Source: Cytophagales bacterium (GTDB lineage Bacteria > Bacteroidota > Bacteroidia > Cytophagales > Spirosomataceae). Taken from it: 64,000 nt of DNA. Positions 26,311 to 34,122 of the stretch are shown one piece after another (the first letter of the stretch is position 1; the number at the start of each line of letters is the position of its first letter). The position numbers and the translations under genes were made by a program. The notes under the pieces were generated by a model, which worked only from the letters and a program-made list of their open reading frames with translations, did not search any database and had not been told where the DNA came from. The stretch is from the NCBI GenBank assembly GCA_004292855.1, contig RDXN01000032.1, positions 1 through 64,000 on the forward strand, read 5' to 3'.

Positions 26311-27738
26311 TTAAACAACCTGCCCTTTTAACGTTGCTGATGAACATTCGGTGACCAGCACATTCACGTAATCACCTTTTTGGTGGTTACCCCGTGGGAA
26401 CACGACCACCTTATTTTGGTCATTTCGCCCGAACAAATCCTTTTCGGAACGTTTAGAGACCCCCTCAACCAGAACCCGTTGTACCTGCCCCACATGCCGT
26501 TGGTTACGTACCAACGACATACGCTGCTGGAGGGCAATGATCTCGCTCAGGCGACGCTTTTTTACGTCCTCGGGAATGTCGTCGGGGTATTTTTTGGCGG
26601 CCAATGTGCCGGGCCGCTCCGAGTAGGCAAACATGTAGCCGTAATCGAACTGCGCATATTCCATCAGGGTCAGCGAGTCTTGATGTTCGGCCTCCGTCTC
26701 GGAACAGAAGCCCGAAATCATGTCGTGCGAGAGGCCGCAATCCTCACCAAGAATGGCCCGTATCCGGTCGATTTTGCCCAGATACCACGCGCGGTCGTAG
26801 GTCCGGTTCATCAGTTTCAACACCCGGCTGTTGCCGCTTTGGGCGGGCAGGTGGATGTAGTTGCAGATGTTGTCGTACCGGGCCATCGTGTGCAGCACAT
26901 CGTCGGTAATGTCTTTTGGGTGTGAAGTCGAGAACCGCACCCGCAAGTCGGGGTGAATTTGGGCGACTAGTGCCAGTAGAGACGCAAAATTTTGCCGGTC
27001 CGTCGGTGCGGTCTCTACGCCCGCCCATTTATACGAATCCACGTTCTGCCCCAGCAGAGTAACCTCGCGGTAGCCGTCGGCAAAGAGTTGTTGGGCTTCG
27101 CGTACGATACTGTGTGGGTCGCGGCTGCGCTCACGGCCCCGCGTAAACGGCACCACGCAGAAACTGCACATGTTGTCGCAGCCGCGCATGATGGAGATAA
27201 AGGCCGTAACGCCGTTGGAATTCAGGCGAATGGGCGCAATGTCGGCGTAGGTTTCCTCGCGTGAAAGGAACACATTCACGGCTTTCTGGCCGGTTTCGGC
27301 TTCCTCAACGAGCTTCGGAATATCGCGGTAGGCATCGGGGCCAGCCACAATATCAACAATCTGCTCTTCTTCTAATAGCTTGGTTTTCAAGCGTTCGGCC
27401 ATGCAGCCAAGCATGCCTATAATTAATTCAGGCTTGCGCTTTTTGAAAGCACTGAGGTGAACAAGTCGGTTACGAACCTTTTGCTCGGCATTGTCGCGGA
27501 TGGCGCAGGTATTCAAAAAGATAACGTCGGCATCGTCGGCAGAGGAGGTTGTTGCAAAGCCCGCATTGCGCATCACGGCGGCCACAATCTCCGAGTCGGA
27601 GAAGTTCATCTGGCAACCGTAGCTCTCGATATACAGGCGTTTTTTGCCTTCAACAAGCTCATCGCCCAAGGTGCGGGGTTCGTCGATGCCCTCTTTATCT
27701 TCGGGTTGTAATATGGTCAATTCTGCGAAGCGTTCCAT
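26311..27738 (-). CDS. miaB: tRNA-2-methylthio-N6-dimethylallyladenosine synthase
   Basis: Radical-SAM methylthiotransferase of 475 residues acting on i6A37 in tRNAs. The N-terminal UPF0004 domain supplies three cluster cysteines ([22 protein letters not shown]). The radical SAM motif is [14 protein letters not shown]. The C-terminal TRAM domain reads [20 protein letters not shown]. Residues about 241-255 ([14 protein letters not shown]) are encoded by a palindromic repeat unit inserted in frame, in a loop that varies among orthologues. All cluster ligands are intact, so the enzyme is probably functional. Confidence 0.96.
   Translation of the reverse strand: MERFAELTILQPEDKEGIDEPRTLGDELVEGKKRLYIESYGCQMNFSDSEIVAAVMRNAGFATTSSADDADVIFLNTCAIRDNAEQKVRNRLVHLSAFKKRKPELIIGMLGCMAERLKTKLLEEEQIVDIVAGPDAYRDIPKLVEEAETGQKAVNVFLSREETYADIAPIRLNSNGVTAFISIMRGCDNMCSFCVVPFTRGRERSRDPHSIVREAQQLFADGYREVTLLGQNVDSYKWAGVETAPTDRQNFASLLALVAQIHPDLRVRFSTSHPKDITDDVLHTMARYDNICNYIHLPAQSGNSRVLKLMNRTYDRAWYLGKIDRIRAILGEDCGLSHDMISGFCSETEAEHQDSLTLMEYAQFDYGYMFAYSERPGTLAAKKYPDDIPEDVKKRRLSEIIALQQRMSLVRNQRHVGQVQRVLVEGVSKRSEKDLFGRNDQNKVVVFPRGNHQKGDYVNVLVTECSSATLKGQVV
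26976..27018. repeat. 43-bp palindromic unit inside miaB
   Basis: Begins GTAGAGAC and ends GTCTCTAC, a perfect 8-bp terminal inverted repeat. It contains GCAAAATTTTGC. Nearly the same sequence lies at 26213-26306, 670 bp away in the opposite orientation. Confidence 0.92.
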
Positions 27739-27878
27739 TGAAACGTAGTCAAAAGTCGAATGTCAAACGTCGTAAGTCATGCTGAGCGCAAGTGCCTACA
27801 ATCCATTGTGCATCGTTAGTGTAATACCCTACAAAGATACTGAAGATACCGGAAAGTTCCTGACAAAGTGGCAGGGGC

Positions 27879-27976
27879 AATGAGCGAATGAGTGATTTAG
27901 TGAATGAGCGAATGCGTCAGGGAAATAAGCTGCCAGTAGTCATTCGCTCATTCGCTAAGTCACTCATTCACTCATT
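27879..27976. repeat. Imperfect 36-bp inverted repeat at the TamA-like gene 3' end
   Basis: Arms at 27879-27914 and 27941-27976 consist of short GAATGAGC/GAGTGA words and pair with about three mismatches. The right arm runs into the stop codon of the gene at 27975. Confidence 0.85.
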
Positions 27977-30665
27977 AGAAAGGGTATCCAATGCCGAAGT
28001 TGACCACGAGAGGGTTAGGGCCACGCGAAAGACTCTTTAGGCTGAACTTAGGAAGAATGAATCGTTCGTCGACCATTTGGCCAGTCTCTTCGCTCAAATA
28101 CCGGCGGGCGGGGTCCCAAACCTTGGTGCCGAAATCGAAGCGGATAATGAAAAAGGAGAAATCGACGCGCAGGCCTGTGCCCAAACCTACTGCTAGATCG
28201 GGTATGACTTTGCGCATAGCAAACTCCTCGCCATCCCGATTAGGATCGTTAGGGCGCAGGGTCCAGACGTTGCCGACATCAAGGAACAGAGCACCGTTTA
28301 TATCGGCTCCGAAATGAAAATATCGCCAACGCAGTTCCGCAGAGCCTTCTAGCAGAAAATCACCGGGTTGTTCGAAGGTATAGTCAAATTGGGGCAAAAA
28401 CTTCGTTGAGTCGCGGGGGTCGATCCGAAACTTTGGTAATAACCGGTCTTCTGGTTCAGCCTGCGGAAAGGCCGACCCCGGCCCCAGTCGGCGCGGACGC
28501 CATGCCCGGAGGCTATTGCTTCCTCCAGCAAAAAAATATTTTTCGTACGGGGCCGAGCGATTGGGGCCATAGCCGAAAAGCAAACCTGTGTTCAGTCGAA
28601 AGGCCAGCGTAGTGCGGGGGCGAAGAGGCACGTAATGCCGGTAGTCGAGGGTGAAGCGGAGATACTTAAACAGTTGAATATTGGTCCGGTTGGCGAATTT
28701 GCTGATTGTTGTATCGCGAAAAAAATTAAGCGTTGTTCCGCCTGACTCCAGGGTGGTTCGTAAAAAATTGGCCCGCCGATTCTGACCGAATACGTTCGTA
28801 TTATAGGTGTAGGCAAAGCTCATGTTTGAGGCCAGAGATCGTTGAAAGCTGCTAAACAGAACCTGATTTCCCGCATTGCGGAGTTCTTCGAGACGTCTGA
28901 AAAACTGCTGACGAAGCTGTGGACTTTCGCCCCCCTCAAAACTTGATCGAATCAGGTTGAGGTCGGTCAAAAAAAACGAATATTGATGGCGAGGGAGCTT
29001 CTGCCAGTTGTACGAGAGCGTACTACGGAGCGTTGTACGCAGAAAATCGGGTCGGTTGGTGTAGTTGTAGCCTAAACTAATTTGGGTGCGTGGATTCAGA
29101 TCGTCGAAGGTAAAACGGATAGGGCCAGGAAACAGAATCTGCGGAAATATAAGAGAGTTAGTTAGTCCATATTCTGTCGCCCTGTACACTTCTGGATTAC
29201 CCGTAACATCGGTAAAGCCCGTTTGTGCTTCAAAGCCTCCACGCAGGTTGGTTTCAAAGTTTTCGAGACCTCCAAATAGGTTGCGCACCCGGAAGGTCAC
29301 ATTAGCAAATGGGCCGGGATAGCTTCCATTCTGGTATAACACAAACAATCCCCCTTCGGTCGTCACCTCGTACTTATCGAGGGGGATGGCCCTAATATCG
29401 GTGCGGAGCCGCCGGGCGGTGGTGTCTGTAAAGTTGATATTGACAAACTTAAACTGGTTCAGCAGAAACAGTTGCCGTTGGGTCGAATTGAAGTTGTTAA
29501 GGCTGTAGCGGTCGTTGGGGCGCAGGCGAATTTTGCTGTCGAGCAGGCGGGTGGGGTAACTGCGGCCATTGTAGAAATACGTCACGCCGTTTTTGATGAC
29601 CGTATCGGCAAATGCAACGGTTGATGTGTTGGTAGCCGCTTCGTTTTGGCCAATCAACACCCGTACGTTGCCAACTGTATAGATTGGATGGGCCGATTGC
29701 CGGGGCGGATTCAGAATACGAACCAGTAAATCGACTTGGGTGGCGGTAGGGTCTGTGGCCACACCTGTTGCCGTTGTATCGGCTTTGTAGGTACTCTTGA
29801 TGTAGTTCCGGGTAAATTCGTAGTAGCCGTTATTCCGTAGCAACTCTTCGATGCGGGTCAGTTCGCTGTCGACTTTATCGCGGTCATAGCGGTCGCCAAC
29901 GTTCAGGTTTATATTGGTTTGGTTTGAGTCGAGCAGGGCGTGGATGGCGGGGTCGGCAATATCGTAGGTAATGGAGCGAAGCATGTAGGGGGCATCTTCC
30001 GTAACCAGGTAGTTTACCCGCACGCGTCCATCGAGTAGCGTATCAACCGAATAACCGACTTTGGCTCGTAGAAAACCCCGCGTCCGGCTCAGATATTGCT
30101 GCATTTTGGCGGCATTCGCCTGCGCATCGGACGGTAAAAAGTAGACTGGCTTTTCCCCCACGTTACGCATCCATCCATCGCCCTCTTCGATGTATTGGCG
30201 CAGTTTGCGGGCTTTTCGATTAAACCGACGGTTGAGTTTTTTTAACGCTTTGGGGTCGTTAACCAACTCCTCACTTCGTCGTTCAAATTGGGCTGTTAGT
30301 TGGGCTAACTCGGCAACTTTGGCGTCGGGCTTGTATTTCTTGGCACGGGCCTGATAAATCCAGAGTGGAAACGTAATGGGCGTTCGCAGGAGCCGCCGGT
30401 TGGGTTTTTGTGGGATGAGAGCATCCAATTCGTCGGGCGATACCGTTCGGGCACCCCGAATGCTGTTTGTGTACAGCAGATACCCGTTTTGCCGCGATGG
30501 GGCGCAGCCGGAGAAAGAAATGATGAATGCGTAATGCGTAATGATGAATGCCAGCGAGTACAAAATTTTTCGCCGACCTAAAACTGAGTAGTGGAAATTG
30601 ATTTCCCTACTATTTACTTTACATGCATCATTACGCATTACGCATCGCACCGGCGACCCGGTCAT
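27975..30665 (-). CDS. BamA/TamA-family outer-membrane protein
   Basis: Omp85-type protein, up to 896 residues. A lipoprotein-like signal ends at FSGC, followed by POTRA-like regions (for example LRSITYDIADPAIHALLD and YDRDKVDSELTRIEELLRNNGYYEF). A C-terminal 16-strand barrel region holds the typical LGPGSAF and GTGLRVDFSFFIIRFDFG motifs. It probably inserts outer-membrane or translocated proteins, as TamA does. The start is uncertain: ATGs at 30665 and 30638, and a TTG at 30563, precede the signal. The 5' end is repeat-derived and overlaps the divergent trmH-type gene. Confidence 0.88.
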   Translation of the reverse strand: MTGSPVRCVMRNDACKVNSREINFHYSVLGRRKILYSLAFIITHYAFIISFSGCAPSRQNGYLLYTNSIRGARTVSPDELDALIPQKPNRRLLRTPITFPLWIYQARAKKYKPDAKVAELAQLTAQFERRSEELVNDPKALKKLNRRFNRKARKLRQYIEEGDGWMRNVGEKPVYFLPSDAQANAAKMQQYLSRTRGFLRAKVGYSVDTLLDGRVRVNYLVTEDAPYMLRSITYDIADPAIHALLDSNQTNINLNVGDRYDRDKVDSELTRIEELLRNNGYYEFTRNYIKSTYKADTTATGVATDPTATQVDLLVRILNPPRQSAHPIYTVGNVRVLIGQNEAATNTSTVAFADTVIKNGVTYFYNGRSYPTRLLDSKIRLRPNDRYSLNNFNSTQRQLFLLNQFKFVNINFTDTTARRLRTDIRAIPLDKYEVTTEGGLFVLYQNGSYPGPFANVTFRVRNLFGGLENFETNLRGGFEAQTGFTDVTGNPEVYRATEYGLTNSLIFPQILFPGPIRFTFDDLNPRTQISLGYNYTNRPDFLRTTLRSTLSYNWQKLPRHQYSFFLTDLNLIRSSFEGGESPQLRQQFFRRLEELRNAGNQVLFSSFQRSLASNMSFAYTYNTNVFGQNRRANFLRTTLESGGTTLNFFRDTTISKFANRTNIQLFKYLRFTLDYRHYVPLRPRTTLAFRLNTGLLFGYGPNRSAPYEKYFFAGGSNSLRAWRPRRLGPGSAFPQAEPEDRLLPKFRIDPRDSTKFLPQFDYTFEQPGDFLLEGSAELRWRYFHFGADINGALFLDVGNVWTLRPNDPNRDGEEFAMRKVIPDLAVGLGTGLRVDFSFFIIRFDFGTKVWDPARRYLSEETGQMVDERFILPKFSLKSLSRGPNPLVVNFGIGYPF
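30519..30648. repeat. Inverted repeat spanning TamA-like and TrmH gene starts
   Basis: The left arm at 30519-30551 and right arm at 30624-30648 share about 20 bp (ATGCGTAATGCGTAATGATG and its complement). The left arm encodes the signal peptide core LAFIITHYAFII of the barrel protein. Confidence 0.85.
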
Positions 30666-30676
30666 TATTTAATCTT

Positions 30677-31429
30677 ATGCTTTCCAAAGCCCGCTCGCAG
30701 TTTGTTCGCTCGTTGCATCAGAAAAAATTCCGGCAGGAACACGGACTGTTTCTGGTCGAAGGGGCTAAGAGCGTACAGGAGGTATTAGCGTCCGACTTCC
30801 GGGTCGAGCAACTGCTTGCCACCGAAGCCTTCTACAAAGAAAACGCCCAGCTAGCAGACCGCCAACGCCCACAGGTCGAAATCGTCTTGCCCGACGAATT
30901 AACCCGCATTGGCACCCTCGAAACCAACAATGCGGCCCTCGCCCTCGCCAGAACGACCGAAAACCACCCCCTATTGGCCGATCCCGGCGAAATGGTTCTG
31001 ATTCTGGACGACATTCGCGATCCCGGCAATCTCGGCACCATCCTGCGCATCGCGGACTGGTACGGGATCAGCAAAGTCATTTGCTCTGAAACGACTGCCG
31101 AAGTCTATAATCCCAAGGTGATCTCGGCCAGCAAAGGGTCGTTCACGCGGGTGCGCTGGTTCTACACGGACCTGCTCACATACGCCCAGGACATCCCCGT
31201 TACCATACCCATCTACGGTGCATTCTTGGGTGGTGCCGACGTGCATACGCTGGCGTTCGGTGGGGGAGGGGGTTACCTCATCATGGGCAACGAGGCCAAT
31301 GGCATCCGGCCCGACCTGGAGCCATTTGTTCGCCAGAAAGTCACGATTCCACGCTACGGAGCCGCCGAATCGCTCAATGTGGGCATTGCTACAGCGGTGA
31401 TTCTGGATAATTGGCGGAGGGGTTATTGA
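30677..31429 (+). CDS. TrmH/SpoU-family RNA 2'-O-methyltransferase
   Basis: SPOUT-fold methyltransferase of 250 residues from the ATG at 30677 (MLSKARSQFVRSLHQKKFR). An N-terminal substrate-binding domain (LFLVEGAKSVQEVL) precedes the knotted domain. The three SPOUT motifs are LDDIRDPGNLGTILRIADW, IMGNEANGI and IPRYGAAESLNVGIATAVIL. The frame extends upstream to 30623, but that part is the inverted repeat. It methylates ribose in rRNA or tRNA; the exact target cannot be read. It converges with the antitoxin gene. Confidence 0.93.
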   Translation: MLSKARSQFVRSLHQKKFRQEHGLFLVEGAKSVQEVLASDFRVEQLLATEAFYKENAQLADRQRPQVEIVLPDELTRIGTLETNNAALALARTTENHPLLADPGEMVLILDDIRDPGNLGTILRIADWYGISKVICSETTAEVYNPKVISASKGSFTRVRWFYTDLLTYAQDIPVTIPIYGAFLGGADVHTLAFGGGGGYLIMGNEANGIRPDLEPFVRQKVTIPRYGAAESLNVGIATAVILDNWRRGY

Positions 31430-31431
31430 GG

Positions 31432-31722
31432 CTAGAAGATGAGCGATACATTTAACTGTCCCCCTAGCCCCTCAGCTATACGCATAAGTGTAGTTAAGCG
31501 AATATCGCTTGCATCATTCTCGATTCGAGATATGTAGCTTTTAGAAGTTCCAATACGGAGCGCGAGTTCTTCCTGAGTCAAATTTTGCTTTTTACGAGCC
31601 TCTTGAATCAACACACCTAGCTTGAATGCATCGTACCCCTGCTCAAATTCATCCCGCTTTAGTGTGCCTTTTACGCCATATTGCTGGTTAAGATGGGCCT
31701 CAAACGTTGTTGTGTTTTTCAT
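31432..31722 (-). CDS. HigA-type XRE-family antitoxin
   Basis: Protein of 96 residues. The helix-turn-helix (NLTQEELALRIGTSKSYISRIEN) fills the C-terminal half and is of the Cro/C1 type. The N-terminal part probably wraps the toxin. The start overlaps the toxin gene by 23 bp, giving the toxin-first order typical of higBA. It probably neutralises the toxin and represses the shared promoter. The region is more AT-rich than its neighbours, which fits a transferred module. Confidence 0.88.
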   Translation of the reverse strand: MKNTTTFEAHLNQQYGVKGTLKRDEFEQGYDAFKLGVLIQEARKKQNLTQEELALRIGTSKSYISRIENDASDIRLTTLMRIAEGLGGQLNVSLIF

Positions 31723-32056
31723 GATAATATTCTCGTTGAAGTTGTTTGGCTCGTTCTAACTCATTTTTTGGTGTTTTGTCGGTCTTCTTCTGAAATCCAT
31801 TAATGAGTACAACCAAATTGCCCTCATCGAAGAAGCAGAAGATTCTGAAGATGTTAGTACTTATTTTGACCCGCAACTCAAATAGACCTTCTGTACCTTC
31901 TAGATGCTTAAAATACTTTTCGGGAATACTTGGCAGATCACGTAACAAGCCAATCGTCCAGTCAATCTTTTTACGGACGTTCGGTAGTTGAGCGTTGTAA
32001 AAATCCAGAAAATATCCCCGGTAGAATAAAATTGATCTAGGAATCAGATTTGCCAC
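31700..32056 (-). CDS. HigB/RelE-type (Gp49-like) toxin
   Basis: Protein of 118 residues like the phage-derived Gp49/HigB mRNA interferases: HLEGTEGLFELRVKISTNIFRIFCFFDEGNLVVLINGFQKKTDKTP, quoted here only as a region (about 48-95), with the basic KKT.KTP end typical of the family. The expected action is ribosome-dependent mRNA cleavage. The start is a GTG at 32056 inside a 16-bp palindrome; no later ATG would keep the N-terminal helix. The antitoxin gene follows, overlapping its end. Confidence 0.87.
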   Translation of the reverse strand: MANLIPRSILFYRGYFLDFYNAQLPNVRKKIDWTIGLLRDLPSIPEKYFKHLEGTEGLFELRVKISTNIFRIFCFFDEGNLVVLINGFQKKTDKTPKNELERAKQLQREYYHEKHNNV

Positions 32057-32093
32057 GTGGCAAAGTTATCGAATTAGATAACAATCAGGCAAA
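32049..32093 (-). promoter_or_regulatory. higBA promoter and probable operator
   Basis: On the minus strand, TTTG (32093-32090), a 21-bp spacer and TAACTTTG (32068-32061) make a full Bacteroidota promoter. A perfect palindrome, TTTGCCACGTGGCAAA (32049-32064), overlaps the -7 element and the GTG start. It is a likely HigA binding site. Confidence 0.7.
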
Positions 32094-32100
32094 TTATAAA

Positions 32101-32129
32101 CAAAAAAGCCGATTCATTTCTGAACCGGC
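32101..32129 (-). terminator. Intrinsic terminator of lepA
   Basis: On the minus strand the stem GCCGGTTCA/TGAATCGGC closes a GAAA tetraloop, with one G-U pair, and is followed by six Ts. It lies just after the lepA stop. Confidence 0.9.
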
Positions 32130-32135
32130 CCCCTG

Positions 32136-33923
32136 CTAATTAATCTTCAACACGGCCATAAACGCTTCCTGCGGGATCTCGACGTTGCCTACTTGGCGCA
32201 TGCGTTTCTTACCTTTTTTCTGCTTGTCGAGGAGTTTGCGCTTACGCGAGATGTCGCCCCCGTAACACTTGGCCAATACGTCTTTACGGAGCGCGCTCAG
32301 GGTTTCGCGGGCAATGATCTTCTGCCCGATAGCCGCCTGAATCGCAATCTCGAACTGCTGACGTGGAATTAACTCGCGCAGTTTTTCGCATAATTTTTTG
32401 CCCCACTCATACGACTTCGAGCGGTGGACAATGGCCGAGAGCGCATCGACTTTGTCGCCGTTGAGCATCACGTCGAGCTTCACCATGTCCGACTCGCGGT
32501 TGTCCATAAACTCGTAGTCGAGGGAGGCATACCCGCGTGAAATGGTCTTGAGCTTGTCAAAAAAGTCGAACACAACCTCGGCCAACGGCATCTCGAACTG
32601 GAGTTCGACCCGGTCGGCGGTGAGGTAGACCTGGTTTTTGAGGATACTCCGCTTATCCATGCAGAGACCCATGATACCGCCTACGTATTCGGATTTTGAA
32701 ATGATCTGCGCCCGGATAAACGGCTCCTCGATCACGTCGATCAGGTTCGGTTCGGGCATTTCGGCGGGGGCCGATACCTGAAGCTCTTCGCCTTTGGTGG
32801 TCAACACCTCAAACCGCACCGAGGGCACGGTTGTAATCACGGTCATGTTGAACTCGCGTTCGAGCCGTTCCTGAACAATCTCCATGTGGAGCATACCGAG
32901 GAAACCGCACCGGAAACCAAAACCCAAAGCCGCCGATGTTTCGGGTTCCCAAACGAGGGCCGCGTCGTTGAGTTGCAGCTTTTCCATGGCGTCGCGGAGG
33001 TCTTCAAACTCGCTCGTCTCCACGGGGTAGATACCCGCAAACACCATCGGTTTTACCTCCGAAAAGCCCTGGATAGCCACGGCAGCGGGGTTTTCGATAG
33101 TCGTAACGGTGTCGCCAACCTTTACTTCTTTGGCCACTTTAATGCCCGAAATAAGATAGCCTACGTCGCCACACTCGATCACGTCTTTGGGCTCCTGCGT
33201 CAGGCGGAGTGTGCCAATTTCGTCGGCGATGTACTCCTTGCCGGTGTTCATGAACTTTACCTTGTCGCCCTTGCGAATGCGGCCATTTTTGACCCGGAAA
33301 ATAACCTCAATACCTCGATAGGAGTTGAAGTGCGAGTCGAAAATGAGGGCCTGCAACGCGCCGTTGGGGTCGCCTTTCGGGGGCGGAATCCGTTCGACTA
33401 TAGCCGCCAGAATTTCGGGGACGCCGATACCCTCCTTGCCCGATGCCGGAATGATATCGTCGCGCTCGCAACCGAGCAGGTCAACCATCTCGTCCTTAAT
33501 TTCTTCGGGCATGGCACCCGGCAGGTCGATTTTATTCAGGACCGGGATAATAACGAGGTCGTTGTTGAGAGCCAAATACAGGTTCGAGATCGTTTGGGCC
33601 TCGGTGCCCTGCGACGCATCAACGAGCAGCAAAGCCCCCTCGCAGGCGGCAATGGAGCGCGACACCTCGTAGCTAAAATCGACGTGGCCGGGCGTGTCGA
33701 TCAGGTTGAGCGTGTATAGTTCGCCGTTGTGGAAATAATCCATCTGGATGGCGTGGCTCTTGATCGTAATGCCCCGCTCGCGCTCCAGGTCCATATTGTC
33801 CAGAAGTTGGGCCTGCATATCGCGGGCACCAACGGTCTTGGTAAATTCCAACAGGCGGTCGGCGAGGGTACTTTTGCCGTGGTCAATGTGGGCGATAATA
33901 CAAAAATTGCGAATGTGCTTCAC
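32136..33923 (-). CDS. lepA: Elongation factor 4 (LepA)
   Basis: Ribosome-binding translational GTPase of 595 residues, implicated in back-translocation and initiation under stress. The G motifs are [22 protein letters not shown] and NKIDLPG. EF-4 features follow: [18 protein letters not shown] and the lysine-rich C-terminus [16 protein letters not shown], whose end enters the peptidyl-transferase centre. Length is standard. It starts at an ATG close to a large intergenic inverted repeat and ends at a clear terminator. Confidence 0.98.
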   Translation of the reverse strand: MKHIRNFCIIAHIDHGKSTLADRLLEFTKTVGARDMQAQLLDNMDLERERGITIKSHAIQMDYFHNGELYTLNLIDTPGHVDFSYEVSRSIAACEGALLLVDASQGTEAQTISNLYLALNNDLVIIPVLNKIDLPGAMPEEIKDEMVDLLGCERDDIIPASGKEGIGVPEILAAIVERIPPPKGDPNGALQALIFDSHFNSYRGIEVIFRVKNGRIRKGDKVKFMNTGKEYIADEIGTLRLTQEPKDVIECGDVGYLISGIKVAKEVKVGDTVTTIENPAAVAIQGFSEVKPMVFAGIYPVETSEFEDLRDAMEKLQLNDAALVWEPETSAALGFGFRCGFLGMLHMEIVQERLEREFNMTVITTVPSVRFEVLTTKGEELQVSAPAEMPEPNLIDVIEEPFIRAQIISKSEYVGGIMGLCMDKRSILKNQVYLTADRVELQFEMPLAEVVFDFFDKLKTISRGYASLDYEFMDNRESDMVKLDVMLNGDKVDALSAIVHRSKSYEWGKKLCEKLRELIPRQQFEIAIQAAIGQKIIARETLSALRKDVLAKCYGGDISRKRKLLDKQKKGKKRMRQVGNVEIPQEAFMAVLKIN

Positions 33924-33970
33924 GTTGGGAAGTCTAAAGTCAATTGCTTCTATCTTACAAAATTACAAAG

Positions 33971-34092
33971 GAATAGCACGCGGATGACACGGATTTGATG
34001 GATTCTCGCGGATTCATCCTGTTTTACCCCGTCAATCGTAGAACATAAAATCGGTGTAAATCGGCAATATCCGCGTCATCCGCGTGCTATTC
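33971..34092. repeat. 23-bp inverted repeat between lepA and the DPP-IV gene
   Basis: Arms at 33971-33993 (GAATAGCACGCGGATGACAC..) and 34070-34092 match with one difference over 23 bp. They flank a 76-bp middle with further partial repeats (GGATTCTCGCGGATT). The right arm ends next to a -7-like element. Confidence 0.9.
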
Positions 34093-34094
34093 GT

Positions 34095-34102
34095 TATTTT
34101 TG
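34095..34102 (+). promoter_or_regulatory. -7-like element of the DPP-IV gene
   Basis: TATTTTTG fits TAnnTTTG and lies 21 bp before the chosen ATG. No -33 element is clear, because the repeat arm occupies that position. Confidence 0.4.
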
Positions 34103-34122
34103 ACCTTCATTTTACGAACTAC

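Noticed and set aside
32886-33719. 277-residue plus-strand frame inside lepA
   Set aside because: Shadow of an intact, conserved gene.
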